DNA from: Sinorhizobium sp. 8-89
GTDB taxonomy: Bacteria > Pseudomonadota > Alphaproteobacteria > Rhizobiales > Rhizobiaceae
Length of the DNA: 64,000 nucleotides
Assembly (NCBI RefSeq): GCF_030124325.1
Contig: NZ_JASKLR010000002.1
Coordinates: 213,422 to 277,421, forward strand
Direction: 5' to 3'
Shown here: in pieces, positions 1-8,957 of the stretch
How the letters are laid out: each line of letters starts with the position of its first letter
Position numbering within the stretch: the first letter of the stretch is position 1
The notes under the pieces: generated by a model
Seen by the model: the letters and a program-made list of their open reading frames with translations, nothing else
The model's database searches: none
What the model was told of the DNA's origin: nothing
Made by a program: the position numbers and the translations under genes

Positions 1-1314
1 TACGAGATGATGCTTTCCGAAAGCCAGGAGCGCATGCTGATGGTGCTGCGCCCGGACAAGGAAGAGGAAGCCAAGGCGATCTTCGTCAAGTGGGGCCTCG
101 ATTTCGCGATAGTCGGCAAGACCACCGACGACTTGCGCTTCCGCATCCTGCATCAGGGCGATGAAGTCGCAAACCTTCCGATCAAGGAACTCGGCGACCA
201 AGCACCCGAATACGATCGTCCCTGGATGCCGGCAACGGCTCCCTCGCCGCTCGCCACCAACGACATCCCGCAGGCGGACGTCGCCGAAGCGCTTCTCAAG
301 CTTGTCGGCTCCGCCAACAACTCGTCGCGCCGCTGGGTGTACGAGCAATACGACACGCTGATCCAGGGCAATTCGCTGCAATTGCCGGGCGGCGATGCCG
401 GCGTCGTCCGCGTCGAAGGTCATGAGACGAAGGCGCTGGCCTTCTCCTCGGACGTCACGCCGCGCTATGTCGAGGCGGACCCGTTCGAAGGCGGCAAGCA
501 GGCTGTCGCGGAGTGCTGGCGCAATCTCACGGCAACCGGTGCGCTGCCTCTTGCCGCGACCGATAACCTGAACTTCGGCAATCCAGAGCGTCCGGAGATC
601 ATGAGCCAGTTCGTCCATGCGATCAAAGGCATCGGCGAAGCGTGCCGCGTGCTCGAGTTCCCGATCGTTTCGGGCAACGTTTCGCTCTACAACGAGACCA
701 ACGGCCAGGCGATCCTGCCGACCCCGACCATCGGCGGCGTCGGCCTTATCAAGGACTGGTCGAAGATGGCGCGCATCCGCTTTGCCGCCGCAGACGAGAC
801 GATCCTGCTTGCCGGGGCGCCGGAAAGCTGGGGCAGCCACATCGCGCAGTCGGTTTACATGCGCGACATCCATGGCCGCACCGATGGTCCGGCACCGCAT
901 GTCGATCTTCCGCATGAGCGCAAGGCTGGCGATTTCGTTCGGGGCGTGATCGAAGTCGGCCTTGTGACGGCGGTGCATGATTGCTCCTCCGGCGGCCTCG
1001 CCCTCGCGGTGGCGGAAATGGCGATGGCGTCCGCAATTGGGGCAACGGTCGACGCTCCGGCGGGGCATGACCCCATTCCGGTTTTCTACGGCGAAGACCA
1101 GGGTCGTTATGTGGTGACTGCTACCGCCGGCAATCTCGATGCGGTGCTGGAACGGGCGAAGGCTGCGGGCGTTTCGCTGGCGGTCATCGGCAAGACTGGC
1201 GGCGACGCCGTCAAGCTTGGTGATGCAAAAGCGGTCGCGATCAAGGACCTGCGCTCGGTGCACGAATCCTGGTTCCCCGATTACATGGGCGGTGATCTCG
1301 CGCCGGACAACTGA
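1..1314 (+). CDS. purL: phosphoribosylformylglycinamidine synthase subunit PurL, C-terminal part (5' truncated)
   Basis: Catalyses ATP- and glutamine-dependent conversion of FGAR to FGAM in purine biosynthesis, working with the PurQ and PurS subunits in the cytoplasm. The frame is open from base 1 and stops at 1314, leaving about 437 residues of a protein that is normally about 740. The segment shows family motifs including [13 protein letters not shown], the glycine-rich [10 protein letters not shown] and the late [16 protein letters not shown], which belong to the second AIR-synthase-like half. The ATG at 7 is internal, because PurL continues upstream of the window. The family call is very secure; the true start cannot be seen. 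Confidence 0.97.
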   Translation, partial: YEMMLSESQERMLMVLRPDKEEEAKAIFVKWGLDFAIVGKTTDDLRFRILHQGDEVANLPIKELGDQAPEYDRPWMPATAPSPLATNDIPQADVAEALLKLVGSANNSSRRWVYEQYDTLIQGNSLQLPGGDAGVVRVEGHETKALAFSSDVTPRYVEADPFEGGKQAVAECWRNLTATGALPLAATDNLNFGNPERPEIMSQFVHAIKGIGEACRVLEFPIVSGNVSLYNETNGQAILPTPTIGGVGLIKDWSKMARIRFAAADETILLAGAPESWGSHIAQSVYMRDIHGRTDGPAPHVDLPHERKAGDFVRGVIEVGLVTAVHDCSSGGLALAVAEMAMASAIGATVDAPAGHDPIPVFYGEDQGRYVVTATAGNLDAVLERAKAAGVSLAVIGKTGGDAVKLGDAKAVAIKDLRSVHESWFPDYMGGDLAPDN

Positions 1315-1420
1315 TGCATGTCGCGCAAGGTGTGCAGCGGTTTTGCGATAACGATATGCACGAAGACAATGACCTAAGCCTGTGCGTGAATTCTTTTTCA
1401 CGCGACAGGGTTTAGGCGCG
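1315..1420 (+). repeat. probable degenerate rhizobial intergenic repeat
   Basis: Just after the purL stop lies a stretch containing gtgtgcagcggttttgcg, which parallels gtgtgtaacggttttccg in the repeat at 47597-47662. Around 1384-1403 there is a small hairpin (GCGTGAA/TTCACGC) without a uridine tract. I recognise this type of sequence from memory as a common rhizobial intergenic repeat. In this window only the core is shared, so the exact limits are uncertain. Confidence 0.4.
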
Positions 1421-1540
1421 AAGACTTCCTGAACGGGCCGATTCAGCATTTGCTTTCCGCACCTGAATCGTGGTTCCCTGAGAACATGAAAGGCGCCGGC
1501 AGTGCTGCCGGCGCAGAAAATAAAAGGGAGTTGGCGTATC

Positions 1541-1774
1541 ATGCCCATGACACCAGGCGATATCGAAGACATGATCAAGGCCGGGATTCCCGGTGCAAAG
1601 GTCACGATCCGCGATTTGGCCGGTGACGGCGACCACTATGCCGCCGAAGTCGTGGCCGAAGCGTTTCGCGGCAAGACCCGCGTGCAACAGCACCAGATGG
1701 TCTATAACGCATTGAAGGGCAATATGGGTGGCGTGCTCCACGCACTCGCCCTCCAGACCAGCGCGCCGGAGTGA
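1541..1774 (+). CDS. bolA: BolA family protein
   Basis: A 77-residue BolA/IbaG-type protein. These small proteins form [2Fe-2S]-bridged heterodimers with CGFS monothiol glutaredoxins and take part in iron-sulfur trafficking or iron signalling. The sequence runs through ItsTPGDIEDMIKAG-type helix, the KVTIRDLAGDGDHYAAEVV strand region and the RVQQHQMVYNAL segment typical of the class, with a histidine-containing C-terminal half. The start at 1541 has aaagggag about 10 bases upstream; the ATG at 1547 (MTPGDIE) is an alternative. The stop is six bases before the next gene, and the partner glutaredoxin grxD follows at 2160, which supports the assignment. Confidence 0.9.
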   Translation: MPMTPGDIEDMIKAGIPGAKVTIRDLAGDGDHYAAEVVAEAFRGKTRVQQHQMVYNALKGNMGGVLHALALQTSAPE

Positions 1775-1780
1775 GTTGCA

Positions 1781-2023
1781 ATGGCGGACCTGATCAAGGA
1801 GCTTGTCAGCGGTGTCGTTGACAGCGCGCTGAAGGAGATCTTGAAGAAGACCGGCGCAAGGCGTAGCGCGACAAAGCGGACGAAGCGCCGGACCAGGAAA
1901 GCCGCATCGGGCGGCCTGCTCGCGGAGATCATCGAAGCCGCGGTGCGCAAACCGGCGAAAAAACAGGTGAGCCGTCGCCGCACGGCGGCTGCCAGGAACA
2001 AGCTGCGCCGCCGGTCCGCCTAG
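1781..2023 (+). CDS. small basic hypothetical protein between bolA and grxD
   Basis: An 80-residue protein I do not recognise. An N-terminal amphipathic part (MADLIKELVSGVVDSALKEIL) is followed by a strongly basic tail rich in Arg and Lys with little acidic residue content, as in many nucleic-acid-binding or low-complexity proteins. It starts six bases after the bolA stop, so it is probably cotranscribed with bolA. It has no signal peptide or membrane segment. The position between two iron-sulfur trafficking genes is suggestive, but no function can be assigned. Confidence 0.7.
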   Translation: MADLIKELVSGVVDSALKEILKKTGARRSATKRTKRRTRKAASGGLLAEIIEAAVRKPAKKQVSRRRTAAARNKLRRRSA

Positions 2024-2075
2024 GCCGGGGGTATCGGAGCCACATTTTGAGGGGCCATCAATATTTGTTGTGATT

Positions 2076-2093
2076 GGGTGGTGAAAATCACCC
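2076..2093. promoter_or_regulatory. palindrome upstream of grxD
   Basis: An inverted repeat (GGTGA-AAA-TCACC at 2080-2092, extendable to a 7-bp hairpin with one G-U pair at 2076-2093) sits about 70 bases before the grxD start, followed by a -10-like CTATCT near 2102. It could be an operator or an RNA hairpin. No regulator can be named from the sequence alone. Confidence 0.35.
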
Positions 2094-2159
2094 GCACGCA
2101 TGCTATCTAAGCCCCAATCGACATCCGGTCCTTGAAGCCGGCGCAGGAAGGAAGACAAA

Positions 2160-2495
2160 ATGAGCGGAATTCACGATTTCATCGACAACGAAGTCAAGAC
2201 GAACGACGTCGTTCTCTTCATGAAGGGAACGCCGCAGTTTCCGCAGTGTGGCTTCTCTGGCCAGGTTGTCCAGATCCTCGATTACATCGGTGTCGACTAC
2301 AAGGGCATAAATGTGCTTGCCGATGCGGATCTTCGCCAGGGCATCAAGGACTATTCCAACTGGCCGACCATTCCGCAGCTTTACGTGAAGGGCGAATTCG
2401 TCGGCGGCTGTGACATCGTACGGGAGATGTTCCAGGCCGGAGAATTGCAGTCGCATCTTCAGGGACAGGGTATTTCCGTGAAGGGTGCCGCCTGA
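2160..2495 (+). CDS. grxD: Grx4 family monothiol glutaredoxin
   Basis: A 111-residue monothiol glutaredoxin with the diagnostic CGFS active site ([12 protein letters not shown], residue about 32), the [20 protein letters not shown] glutathione-binding region and a short C-terminal tail. Proteins of this class bind a glutathione-ligated [2Fe-2S] cluster, act in cluster delivery and form complexes with BolA, whose gene lies just upstream. The start has ggaaggaag shortly before it. A strong rho-independent terminator follows at 2526-2548, so the bolA-grxD group ends here. Confidence 0.95.
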   Translation: MSGIHDFIDNEVKTNDVVLFMKGTPQFPQCGFSGQVVQILDYIGVDYKGINVLADADLRQGIKDYSNWPTIPQLYVKGEFVGGCDIVREMFQAGELQSHLQGQGISVKGAA

Positions 2496-2525
2496 CCCGA
2501 GCGGCGTCTTCTGAAATATATCGGG

Positions 2526-2548
2526 AAAGGCGGGCGACCGCCTTTTTT
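2526..2548 (+). terminator. rho-independent terminator after grxD
   Basis: A perfect stem AAGGCGG/CCGCCTT with a GCGA loop is followed by a run of T. It lies 31 bases after the grxD stop. Confidence 0.9.
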
Positions 2549-2954
2549 GATTCTGGCGCTCCATTTCGATTGTCTAATTTCTAATGTGCTTCTTGAGCGG
2601 GCGGGCAAATTTCCGGTCGCCAGTAGCGTTCTGGATAGCCCGACATCAGTTGCCCGCGACGTGCATGGTTCCATCCAAGGGCCACAGGAGCGGGTGCCGC
2701 TCGCCCGGACCTCCGCTCGCCGCTCGTTTTGACGTGGAAGTGCGTCCCACCACCAATATGCCGGCCGGCGCCACGCTGGCCGTCCGTCGTCGGCCAGTTC
2801 CGGAGGCGTGATCCGGAAAGCATCGATCGCATCGCTCGGGTCAATCTCTGCTCTATCCGAATAGTGCGAAAATTCAAGGCGTTGCGCTCTCGTGTTCGGA
2901 GGGCAAGTTTCAAATTCCGATTGCCCGCCCGCGGCCATCAGCAGGACATGTGAC
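2549..2954. other. gene-poor stretch before the first MFS gene
   Basis: About 400 bases between the grxD terminator and the MFS start. Open frames in it lack a plausible ribosome site or recognisable protein character. I see no RNA gene or repeat. It presumably contains the promoter of the MFS gene. Confidence 0.4.
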
Positions 2955-4193
2955 ATGACCAGGCCCATTGATCAGACCGCGACCCTCTCGGGACTGACGA
3001 AGTTCCAGTTCATTGCGCTGATGGCAATGCTGATGTCGATCAACGCGATCTCGATCGACATCATGCTGCCGGGATTGCAGGAAATAGGCGCCAGCCTCGG
3101 GGTCGCCGATGAAAACCACCGGCAGTATGTCATCACCGCCTACCTCATCGGCATGGGCTTTGCGCAATTGTTCTTCGGCCCGCTATCCGACCGCTTGGGC
3201 CGGAAGGGGCCGCTATTGGGCGGGCTTGCGCTCTACGGCCTCTGCGCGCTTGCGATCGTGTTCGTGCCCACCTTCACGGCGCTCCTGTTCCTTCGTTTTG
3301 TGCAGGGCGTGGGCGCGGCCGCAACTCGCGTCATCACTGTCTCCATCGTCCGTGACGTCTATGGCGGCCGTCAGATGGCGGAGATCATGTCTCTGGTCAT
3401 GATGGTGTTCATGATCGTTCCCGTGATCGCGCCGAGCATCGGTCAGTTGATCATGCTCTTCTCCGAATGGCACATGATCTTCGTCGTCATCGCGCTGTTC
3501 GCAGCGACGATCTCCGTCCCGGTAGCCCTCAGCCTTCGCGAAACGCTGGCGCCGGCCAACCGGCGCGACTTCACGGCCTCAGTGATACTGGACGGCTTCC
3601 GCATCGTGCTGACGAACCGGCTGGCACTTTTCTACACGCTGGCGACGTCCGCTCTCCTCGGCGGGCTCTTCGGCTTCGTCAACTCGGCGCAACAGATCCT
3701 TGTCGGCATCTACGGTCTCGGGATCTGGTTCCCGGCGGTTTTCGCAGCCTTCGCCGGCATGATGGCGATCGCCTCCTTCACCAATTCGCGTCTCGTTCAG
3801 CGATTTGGCATGCGGGCGCTCTCGCACGCAGCACTTCTGGGCTTCACACTGGCAAGCTTCGTCTGGCTGTCGGTGTCGCTGATGGGGCCGCTGCCGTTGC
3901 CGCTCTTCATCATCCTGCATGCAGCGACCATGTTCCAGTTCGGGCTGATCGCCGCGAACTTCAACGCCATGGCAATGGAGCCGCTCGGCCATGTGGCCGG
4001 AACCGCGTCCTCCGTGCTGGGCTTCACGCAGACGATCGGCGGCGGGATCATCGGCGCGTTCATCGGCCAGGCCTTCGACGGCACTGTGACGCCGCTTGCC
4101 GCAGGGTTTTTCACAGTAGCAATTTTCGCCGTCGCATTCGTGCTAATCGCCGAGGGCGGCCTGCTTTTCAGACCGCATAACCCGGCGGGTTAG
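2955..4193 (+). CDS. Bcr/CflA-type MFS drug efflux transporter (first of tandem pair)
   Basis: A 412-residue major facilitator with about 12 hydrophobic segments. It opens with the Bcr/CflA-like IDIMLPGLQEIGASLGV after TM1 and carries the motif-A-like region GPLSDRLGRKGPLLGG between TM2 and TM3, then RFVQGVGAAATRV. Members of this 12-TM proton-antiport family export drugs or small metabolites. The start at 2955 is preferred over an upstream ATG at 2892 because AGGA lies 8 bases before it and the protein then begins near TM1. The next gene (4281) is a paralog of the same subfamily, 87 bases downstream. The substrate is unknown. Confidence 0.88.
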   Translation: MTRPIDQTATLSGLTKFQFIALMAMLMSINAISIDIMLPGLQEIGASLGVADENHRQYVITAYLIGMGFAQLFFGPLSDRLGRKGPLLGGLALYGLCALAIVFVPTFTALLFLRFVQGVGAAATRVITVSIVRDVYGGRQMAEIMSLVMMVFMIVPVIAPSIGQLIMLFSEWHMIFVVIALFAATISVPVALSLRETLAPANRRDFTASVILDGFRIVLTNRLALFYTLATSALLGGLFGFVNSAQQILVGIYGLGIWFPAVFAAFAGMMAIASFTNSRLVQRFGMRALSHAALLGFTLASFVWLSVSLMGPLPLPLFIILHAATMFQFGLIAANFNAMAMEPLGHVAGTASSVLGFTQTIGGGIIGAFIGQAFDGTVTPLAAGFFTVAIFAVAFVLIAEGGLLFRPHNPAG

Positions 4194-4280
4194 CCCGAAA
4201 CGCGGTGTGGGGGCGTCAGCCGCCCCTCCACCCCGCCGGTCCGATTTCTCCTCTCAAGCTCTTCTTACGGATATTCAACA

Positions 4281-5588
4281 ATGTCCTCCGTTTCAGAAAA
4301 ATCTTCCATTCCCCAACAGTCCGCGCGTGTCGACGGTGCCTCGGGCGCGGGGCGCATCCATATGGGCCTCGCCGAGTTCATCGTGACGATCGCCCTCATG
4401 ACCGCCAGCGTCGCGCTTGCGATCGACAGCATGCTGCCCGCCCTTCAGAGCATCGGTCAGTCGCTCGACGTCGCAAATGCGAACGACGCACAACTCGTCA
4501 TTGGCATCTTCCTGCTCGGATTCGGCCTCTCGCAGATATTCTTCGGCAGCCTTTCCGACACCTTCGGCCGGCGCATCGTGTTGCTCGGCGGCTTGGCCTT
4601 CTTCACGCTCACCTCGTTCACGGCCTCGCAGGCCTCGAGTTTCGAAGCGCTGCTCGTGATGCGCTTCGTCCAGGGTATCGGTGCCGCCGCCATCCGCATC
4701 ACGACGATGGCAATCGTCCGCGACTGTTTCGGCGGCCGTGATATGGCACGAGTCATGTCGTACGTGATGATTGTCTTCATGATCATTCCGATCATCGCTC
4801 CTTCTCTCGGACAACTTGTGATCGCCTCCGCGAGCTGGCACTGGATCTTCATCCTGATTGGCGGCATTGGTGCAGTCCTCTTCATCTGGGCACTGACCCG
4901 GATGAAGGAGTCCCTGCCGCAGGAGGAGCGGCTGCCGCTTTCGGTCGGTGCTGTCCTCTCCGGCTTCCGCACCGTGCTGACGAACCGCATAACCTGCGGC
5001 TATATGATCGGGCTTACGCTCTTCTCCGCCGTTATCTGTGCCTATATCGTCAGCGTTCAGCAGGTCTTCGGAGAAGTCTACGGTCTCGGCGATTGGCTGC
5101 CGATCGCCTTTGCCGGAACCGCGGGCGGCATTGCAGTTGCCAATTTCGCCAACGGCTTCTTCGTCCGCAGTTTCGGCATGCGCCGCATCTCGCATGCTGC
5201 CATGATCTTCTTCACTCTGCTTTCAACTATCGGCTACGTCATGTCGCTCGTCGGCACGCCGGCCTTCGCAATCAGCTACCTGCTTTTCTCGATCCTGCTG
5301 ATGTTCTTCGCCGTCATCGCCACGAACTTCACCGCCATCAGCCTCGAGCCCATGGGGCACCTTGCAGGGACGGCAACCGCGATCACTGGCTTCGTCTCGA
5401 CGACGGGCGGGACGCTACTCGGCGCCGCCGTCGGGCAGCTCTTCAATGGCACGCTGCAGCCCCTGTTCGGTGGCTTCGCGCTGTTCGGCCTATTCACCAT
5501 TTTCGCCACGCTCTGGGCGGAGAAGGGCAAGCTGTTCACGCATCCCGGCGACAAGGACATGGCGCATGATCACGGCGGCCATATCTAG
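4281..5588 (+). CDS. Bcr/CflA-type MFS drug efflux transporter (second of tandem pair)
   Basis: A 435-residue 12-TM major facilitator closely related to its upstream neighbour. Shared landmarks include AIDSMLPALQSIGQSLDV, GSLSDTFGRRIVLLGG, RFVQGIGAAAIRITTMAIVRD and the late GHLAGTATAITGFVSTTGG. It differs in having an N-terminal extension of about 25 residues and a histidine-containing tail (HDHGGHI) that could bind metal. The two genes look like a tandem duplication that has diverged. The start ATG lies 87 bases after the preceding stop, in a GC-rich spacer without a convincing terminator, so cotranscription is plausible. Confidence 0.88.
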   Translation: MSSVSEKSSIPQQSARVDGASGAGRIHMGLAEFIVTIALMTASVALAIDSMLPALQSIGQSLDVANANDAQLVIGIFLLGFGLSQIFFGSLSDTFGRRIVLLGGLAFFTLTSFTASQASSFEALLVMRFVQGIGAAAIRITTMAIVRDCFGGRDMARVMSYVMIVFMIIPIIAPSLGQLVIASASWHWIFILIGGIGAVLFIWALTRMKESLPQEERLPLSVGAVLSGFRTVLTNRITCGYMIGLTLFSAVICAYIVSVQQVFGEVYGLGDWLPIAFAGTAGGIAVANFANGFFVRSFGMRRISHAAMIFFTLLSTIGYVMSLVGTPAFAISYLLFSILLMFFAVIATNFTAISLEPMGHLAGTATAITGFVSTTGGTLLGAAVGQLFNGTLQPLFGGFALFGLFTIFATLWAEKGKLFTHPGDKDMAHDHGGHI

Positions 5589-5649
5589 AGCTGTCGTCAA
5601 CCGCGCGCTGGAAACAAGCGTCCTGGCCGGTTTGTACATCGCCACGCTC

Positions 5650-6099
5650 TCAGTTCACATCCAGGGGTGGCCCGGTGAACCGCAGGTTGTGCCGGCCTGC
5701 GGCTTCTGCAATCGCCGGCATATCGTCGGGAATGGAGAACTGGCCCGCCGCCATTTCCGCGAAGAACTCCTCGAAGCCGCCGGGCGTCAGGATCACGAGA
5801 TGGCGGCAGGAAATATCTCCGATGACCTGGAAGGTGTGCTCCGATCCGCGGGGGATAAACACTGCCTCTCCCGGTCCTCGCATGAACTCTTCGCCTTCAA
5901 GCCAGAATTTGCACCGGCCCGTGAGGATCACGAAGATCTCGTCTTCGGCCTCGTGGATGTGTCGCGGAGGTCCACTTCCAATCGGGGATAGGCTGTCGAC
6001 GATCGACAGTTTGCCGTCGGTCGCCATGGTGGGCAGAATAGTCTTATATTTGACGCCATTCCAATCGATGGCATCGGCGTAAAAGATCCCGTTGTGCAT
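5650..6099 (-). CDS. cupin domain protein
   Basis: A 149-residue single-domain cupin with the two conserved motifs: GPPRHIHEAEDEIFVILTG (metal-ligand H-x-H and E) and GEAVFIPRGSEHTFQV. Such proteins are small metal-dependent enzymes or sensors and the substrate is not evident. The ATG at 6099 (MHNGIFYAD) has GGAG six bases upstream and is preferred over the TTG at 6114. The gene is divergent from a LysR regulator with inverted repeats in the shared 87-base promoter region, so it is the likely regulatory target. Confidence 0.82.
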   Translation of the reverse strand: MHNGIFYADAIDWNGVKYKTILPTMATDGKLSIVDSLSPIGSGPPRHIHEAEDEIFVILTGRCKFWLEGEEFMRGPGEAVFIPRGSEHTFQVIGDISCRHLVILTPGGFEEFFAEMAAGQFSIPDDMPAIAEAAGRHNLRFTGPPLDVN

Positions 6100-6152
6100 G
6101 CGTAGCTCCGTCAAAGTGTTCCGATTGACTTGAGGTTATGCTGCGGGGCACT

Positions 6153-6180
6153 ATCGGTCCAACCGATTGTACAGATACAA
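6153..6180. promoter_or_regulatory. LysR-type operator: two adjacent inverted repeats
   Basis: In the divergent region are ATCGGT-CCA-ACCGAT (6153-6167), which contains TCGGT-N3-ACCGA and so fits the T-N11-A LysR box, and immediately next to it TTGTA-CAGA-TACAA (6167-6180). They lie just before the GTG start of the LysR gene and about 55-80 bases upstream of the cupin start, where an autoregulating LysR protein would bind. Confidence 0.55.
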
Positions 6181-6186
6181 GCTATC

Positions 6187-7146
6187 GTGAAGATCAATTT
6201 CGCAACGTTCGACCTCAACCTGATGCGCGTGCTCGACGCCATCCTGCGCGAGGGTTCGACAGTTCAGGCGGGCAAGCGGCTGAACATGTCCCAATCGGCA
6301 GTGTCGGGCGCGCTGGCCAGGCTGCGGCACGCGCTGAAAGATGAGCTGTTCGTGCGCCAAGGCAACCGTCTGGTCCCGACCGACTATGCAAGGTCTATCG
6401 AATTGCCGCTCAGGGAGGAACTGGACCGACTTGCAGTCCTCTTTGCGCCGCCGAGCACGTTCGATCCCACAACGGCGGAGGGAACCTTTCGGATTACGGC
6501 GAGCGATTTCTTCGCCGAGATGCTGATGCCGGCGCTTGCGGACCTGCTGCGCAAGCAGGCGCCCAATATCAGGGCGCAGCTCGTCGATCTTGTTCCGAAC
6601 AGCTATATCGACAGCCTTGAGAAGTATCATGCCGATTTGGCCTTGATCCCGAACCAGCCTGTTCCAGACTGGGCCAGCAGCCAACCGCTCTTTTATTCGA
6701 CCTTCGTCGTGATCACGCGACGCAGCCATCCCCAATTGACAGCTGCGGGGTTAAGACCAAGCGAAATCGTTCCGATGGACCTGTTCTGCGAGATTGGACA
6801 CGTGCTTTTCTCGCCTGAGGGAAATTTCTCGGCCATGGGCGACGCTGCGCTGGCCAGGGTGGGTCGCCGCCGAAAGGTCATGATGACCTTGCCGGTATTC
6901 TCCGGCGTTTGCCGCGCAGTTGCGGAAAGCGACCTGATCGCATTGGTGCCGCGTCAGCTGGCCGAGCGGGTCGCCCCGCAGATCGGCCTGGACATCTACC
7001 ATCCCCCGATGTCGATTGTTCCGCCCTTGATCATCGGGGTCTGGCACCGACGCTCGGCGGCCAGCCCGCTGCACAGATGGATGAGGGAGAAGATCATCGG
7101 GTTGATGCGCCCCCTCAATGAAGGCGAACGGACGGCCATGGCCTAG
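6187..7146 (+). CDS. LysR family transcriptional regulator
   Basis: A 319-residue LysR-type regulator. The N-terminal winged helix-turn-helix is MRVLDAILREGSTVQAGKRLNMSQSAVSGALARLRHAL and a periplasmic-binding-protein-like effector domain follows. It resembles the NodD/SyrM-like branch in its FDLNLMRVLDAI opening. GTG at 6187 is chosen because the ATG at 6130 would place the operator repeats inside the gene and give an atypical extension before the HTH. It is divergent from the cupin gene and probably controls it. The effector is unknown. Confidence 0.87.
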   Translation: MKINFATFDLNLMRVLDAILREGSTVQAGKRLNMSQSAVSGALARLRHALKDELFVRQGNRLVPTDYARSIELPLREELDRLAVLFAPPSTFDPTTAEGTFRITASDFFAEMLMPALADLLRKQAPNIRAQLVDLVPNSYIDSLEKYHADLALIPNQPVPDWASSQPLFYSTFVVITRRSHPQLTAAGLRPSEIVPMDLFCEIGHVLFSPEGNFSAMGDAALARVGRRRKVMMTLPVFSGVCRAVAESDLIALVPRQLAERVAPQIGLDIYHPPMSIVPPLIIGVWHRRSAASPLHRWMREKIIGLMRPLNEGERTAMA

Positions 7147-7149
7147 ATG

Positions 7150-7974
7150 TCAGACGGTGAAAACCTCTCGCCGCAACGCGTCCCAGCTCTCCTTGTCGGT
7201 TGCCAGAAGCAGGCCGCCGTTCGTATGGGCGGGGAGATAGCGCGAGCCATCGAAACGCGCTGCATAAGCGCCCGCCTCTTCGGCGATCAACGTACCGGCC
7301 AGATGGTCCCACGGCATCAGCTTCTGGTACATCAGGAAATGCAGATGGCCGCCGGCAAAGATGCGATACTCATGAGCCGCACAACGGTAGCTGGTGGCGA
7401 TCCTGACCCTGGCCAAATTGCCCATGACGATCCGGCGGTCTTCTTCCTTGTAGAAGGCCGTCGAAGCACCGCCGACCATGGCATCCAGCGGCACGCCCGC
7501 AGTCACCGCCAATTTCTCCTGCGATCCGTCGGACCGGCACAGCCAGGCGCCAGCCCCCTTCTCCGCAATGACCCAGTCGTTTCCGAGCGGATCATAAATA
7601 ATGCCGGCAACGGTCTCGCCTTTGGCGACCACGCTTGCCATCACGCCAAAGAGCGGCAGGCCTGCCGCGAAATTGAACGTTCCATCGATCGGATCGACGA
7701 CGATTGCGAGATCGGCATCGGCGAGCTTGTCGAGCAGTGCCGGGTCAGCGGCAACGGACTCCTCGCCAATGAAAACAGCGCCCGGCGCGATCGCATCGAT
7801 CTTGGCCTTGATGAGCCTTTCCGCTGCTTCGTCGCCTTCTGTGACGAGATCGATCGCCTCCGACTTCATGCGCACATCGCCGGCGCCAAGATTGCGGAAC
7901 CGCGGCAGGATTTCCTTGATCGCCGCCTCCTGCAGAAGGTTGGCAAGTGCGGCGATGTCGACGGATTGGCTCAT
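7150..7974 (-). CDS. inositol monophosphatase family protein
   Basis: A 274-residue Mg-dependent, Li-sensitive-type phosphatase of the inositol monophosphatase/bisphosphate nucleotidase superfamily. Metal-site motifs are present: GEES (about residue 68), [16 protein letters not shown] (about residues 91-106) and [14 protein letters not shown] near the C-terminus. The substrate could be inositol phosphate, a nucleotide bisphosphate or another sugar phosphate. Its start codon overlaps the stop of ttcA by four bases (ATGA), so translation is probably coupled. It is convergent with the LysR gene, with a 3-base gap. Confidence 0.88.
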   Translation of the reverse strand: MSQSVDIAALANLLQEAAIKEILPRFRNLGAGDVRMKSEAIDLVTEGDEAAERLIKAKIDAIAPGAVFIGEESVAADPALLDKLADADLAIVVDPIDGTFNFAAGLPLFGVMASVVAKGETVAGIIYDPLGNDWVIAEKGAGAWLCRSDGSQEKLAVTAGVPLDAMVGGASTAFYKEEDRRIVMGNLARVRIATSYRCAAHEYRIFAGGHLHFLMYQKLMPWDHLAGTLIAEEAGAYAARFDGSRYLPAHTNGGLLLATDKESWDALRREVFTV

Positions 7975-8855
7975 TCTTTGGGCTCCGGGGAAAGGGATTG
8001 GAAATCGAAAAGCTTTGGATCAAGCAGGTGCGACGGGTTCACGTGGCCGAGCGCGCGCAGCATCGTGTCCTTGCGGCCGGGCATGCGCCGTTCGATGTCG
8101 GCAAGCATCGCCTTCATCGCATTGCGTTCGAGACCGTCCTGCGAGCCGCAGAGGTCGCAAGGAATGATCGGAAATTCCATGGCCGCCGCGAACTTCGCGA
8201 GATCGTCTTCCGCTGCATAGGCAAGCGGCCGCAGCACCATGAGATCGCCCTCGTCGTTGAGAAGCTTGGCCGGCATCGATGCGAGCCGCCCGCCATGGAA
8301 GAGGTTCATGAAGAAGGTTTCGAGAATGTCCTCGCGATGGTGGCCGAGGACGAGAGCATCACACCCCTCTTCCCGCGCGATGCGATAGAGATTGCCGCGT
8401 CTCAGCCGCGAACAGAGCGAGCAGTAGGTCGCGCCGGTCGGCACCTTTTCCTTCACGACGGAATAGGTGTCGCGGTATTCGATCCGATGTTTGACGCCGA
8501 TCGAGGTCAGATAGTCCGGCAGGATATGTTTCGGAAAGTTCGGCTGACCCTGATCGAGGTTGCAGGCGATGAGCTCGACCGGCAGCAGACCGCGCCATTG
8601 CAGATCCATCAACAGAGCCAGCAGACTGTAGCTGTCCTTGCCGCCGGAAAGGCCGACGAGCCAGCGTCTGGCGCCGTTCAACATGTCGAAATCGTCGAGC
8701 GCCTGACGGGTTTGCCGCAGCAGGCGCTTGCGGAGCTTATTGAAGGAAACCGAGGACGGCATCCGCGCGAAAAGCGGATGAGCGTCAAACCCGGTCTCTT
8801 CTTCGTCCACGGCAATGTTCACCGTGTCGTGCTGGGGCGATGCTGAAAGTTCCAT
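7971..8855 (-). CDS. ttcA: tRNA 2-thiocytidine(32) synthetase TtcA
   Basis: A 294-residue PP-loop ATPase that thiolates C32 of certain tRNAs using an iron-sulfur cluster. It shows the PP-loop [10 protein letters not shown], a [10 protein letters not shown] pair and [13 protein letters not shown], which together supply the CxxC motifs of the TtcA/TtuA family. The ATG at 8855 (MELSASPQH) is chosen; the frame is open further upstream but without family-like sequence. It lies first in a two-gene unit with the inositol-phosphatase-like gene (ATGA overlap). Confidence 0.93.
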   Translation of the reverse strand: MELSASPQHDTVNIAVDEEETGFDAHPLFARMPSSVSFNKLRKRLLRQTRQALDDFDMLNGARRWLVGLSGGKDSYSLLALLMDLQWRGLLPVELIACNLDQGQPNFPKHILPDYLTSIGVKHRIEYRDTYSVVKEKVPTGATYCSLCSRLRRGNLYRIAREEGCDALVLGHHREDILETFFMNLFHGGRLASMPAKLLNDEGDLMVLRPLAYAAEDDLAKFAAAMEFPIIPCDLCGSQDGLERNAMKAMLADIERRMPGRKDTMLRALGHVNPSHLLDPKLFDFQSLSPEPKE

Positions 8856-8957
8856 GGCAATGGTCTCGGAATATGCAGGCAAAGCGCCCGGAAGCCTAGA
8901 CCAGCACTTGCCCTGTCCGGTCCCGAAGATCAAGGGAAAATGGTTCGGGGGAGATTA

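Noticed and set aside
1412-2158. 248-codon minus-strand frame across bolA and the basic gene
   Set aside because: It has no ribosome site or protein-like features and conflicts with bolA, which is clearly real.
2459-2968. 169-codon minus-strand frame after grxD
   Set aside because: It runs through the grxD end and its terminator, with a composition unlike neighbouring genes.
7147-8220. 357-codon plus-strand frame opposite the inositol phosphatase and ttcA
   Set aside because: Antisense to two genes with full family motifs.
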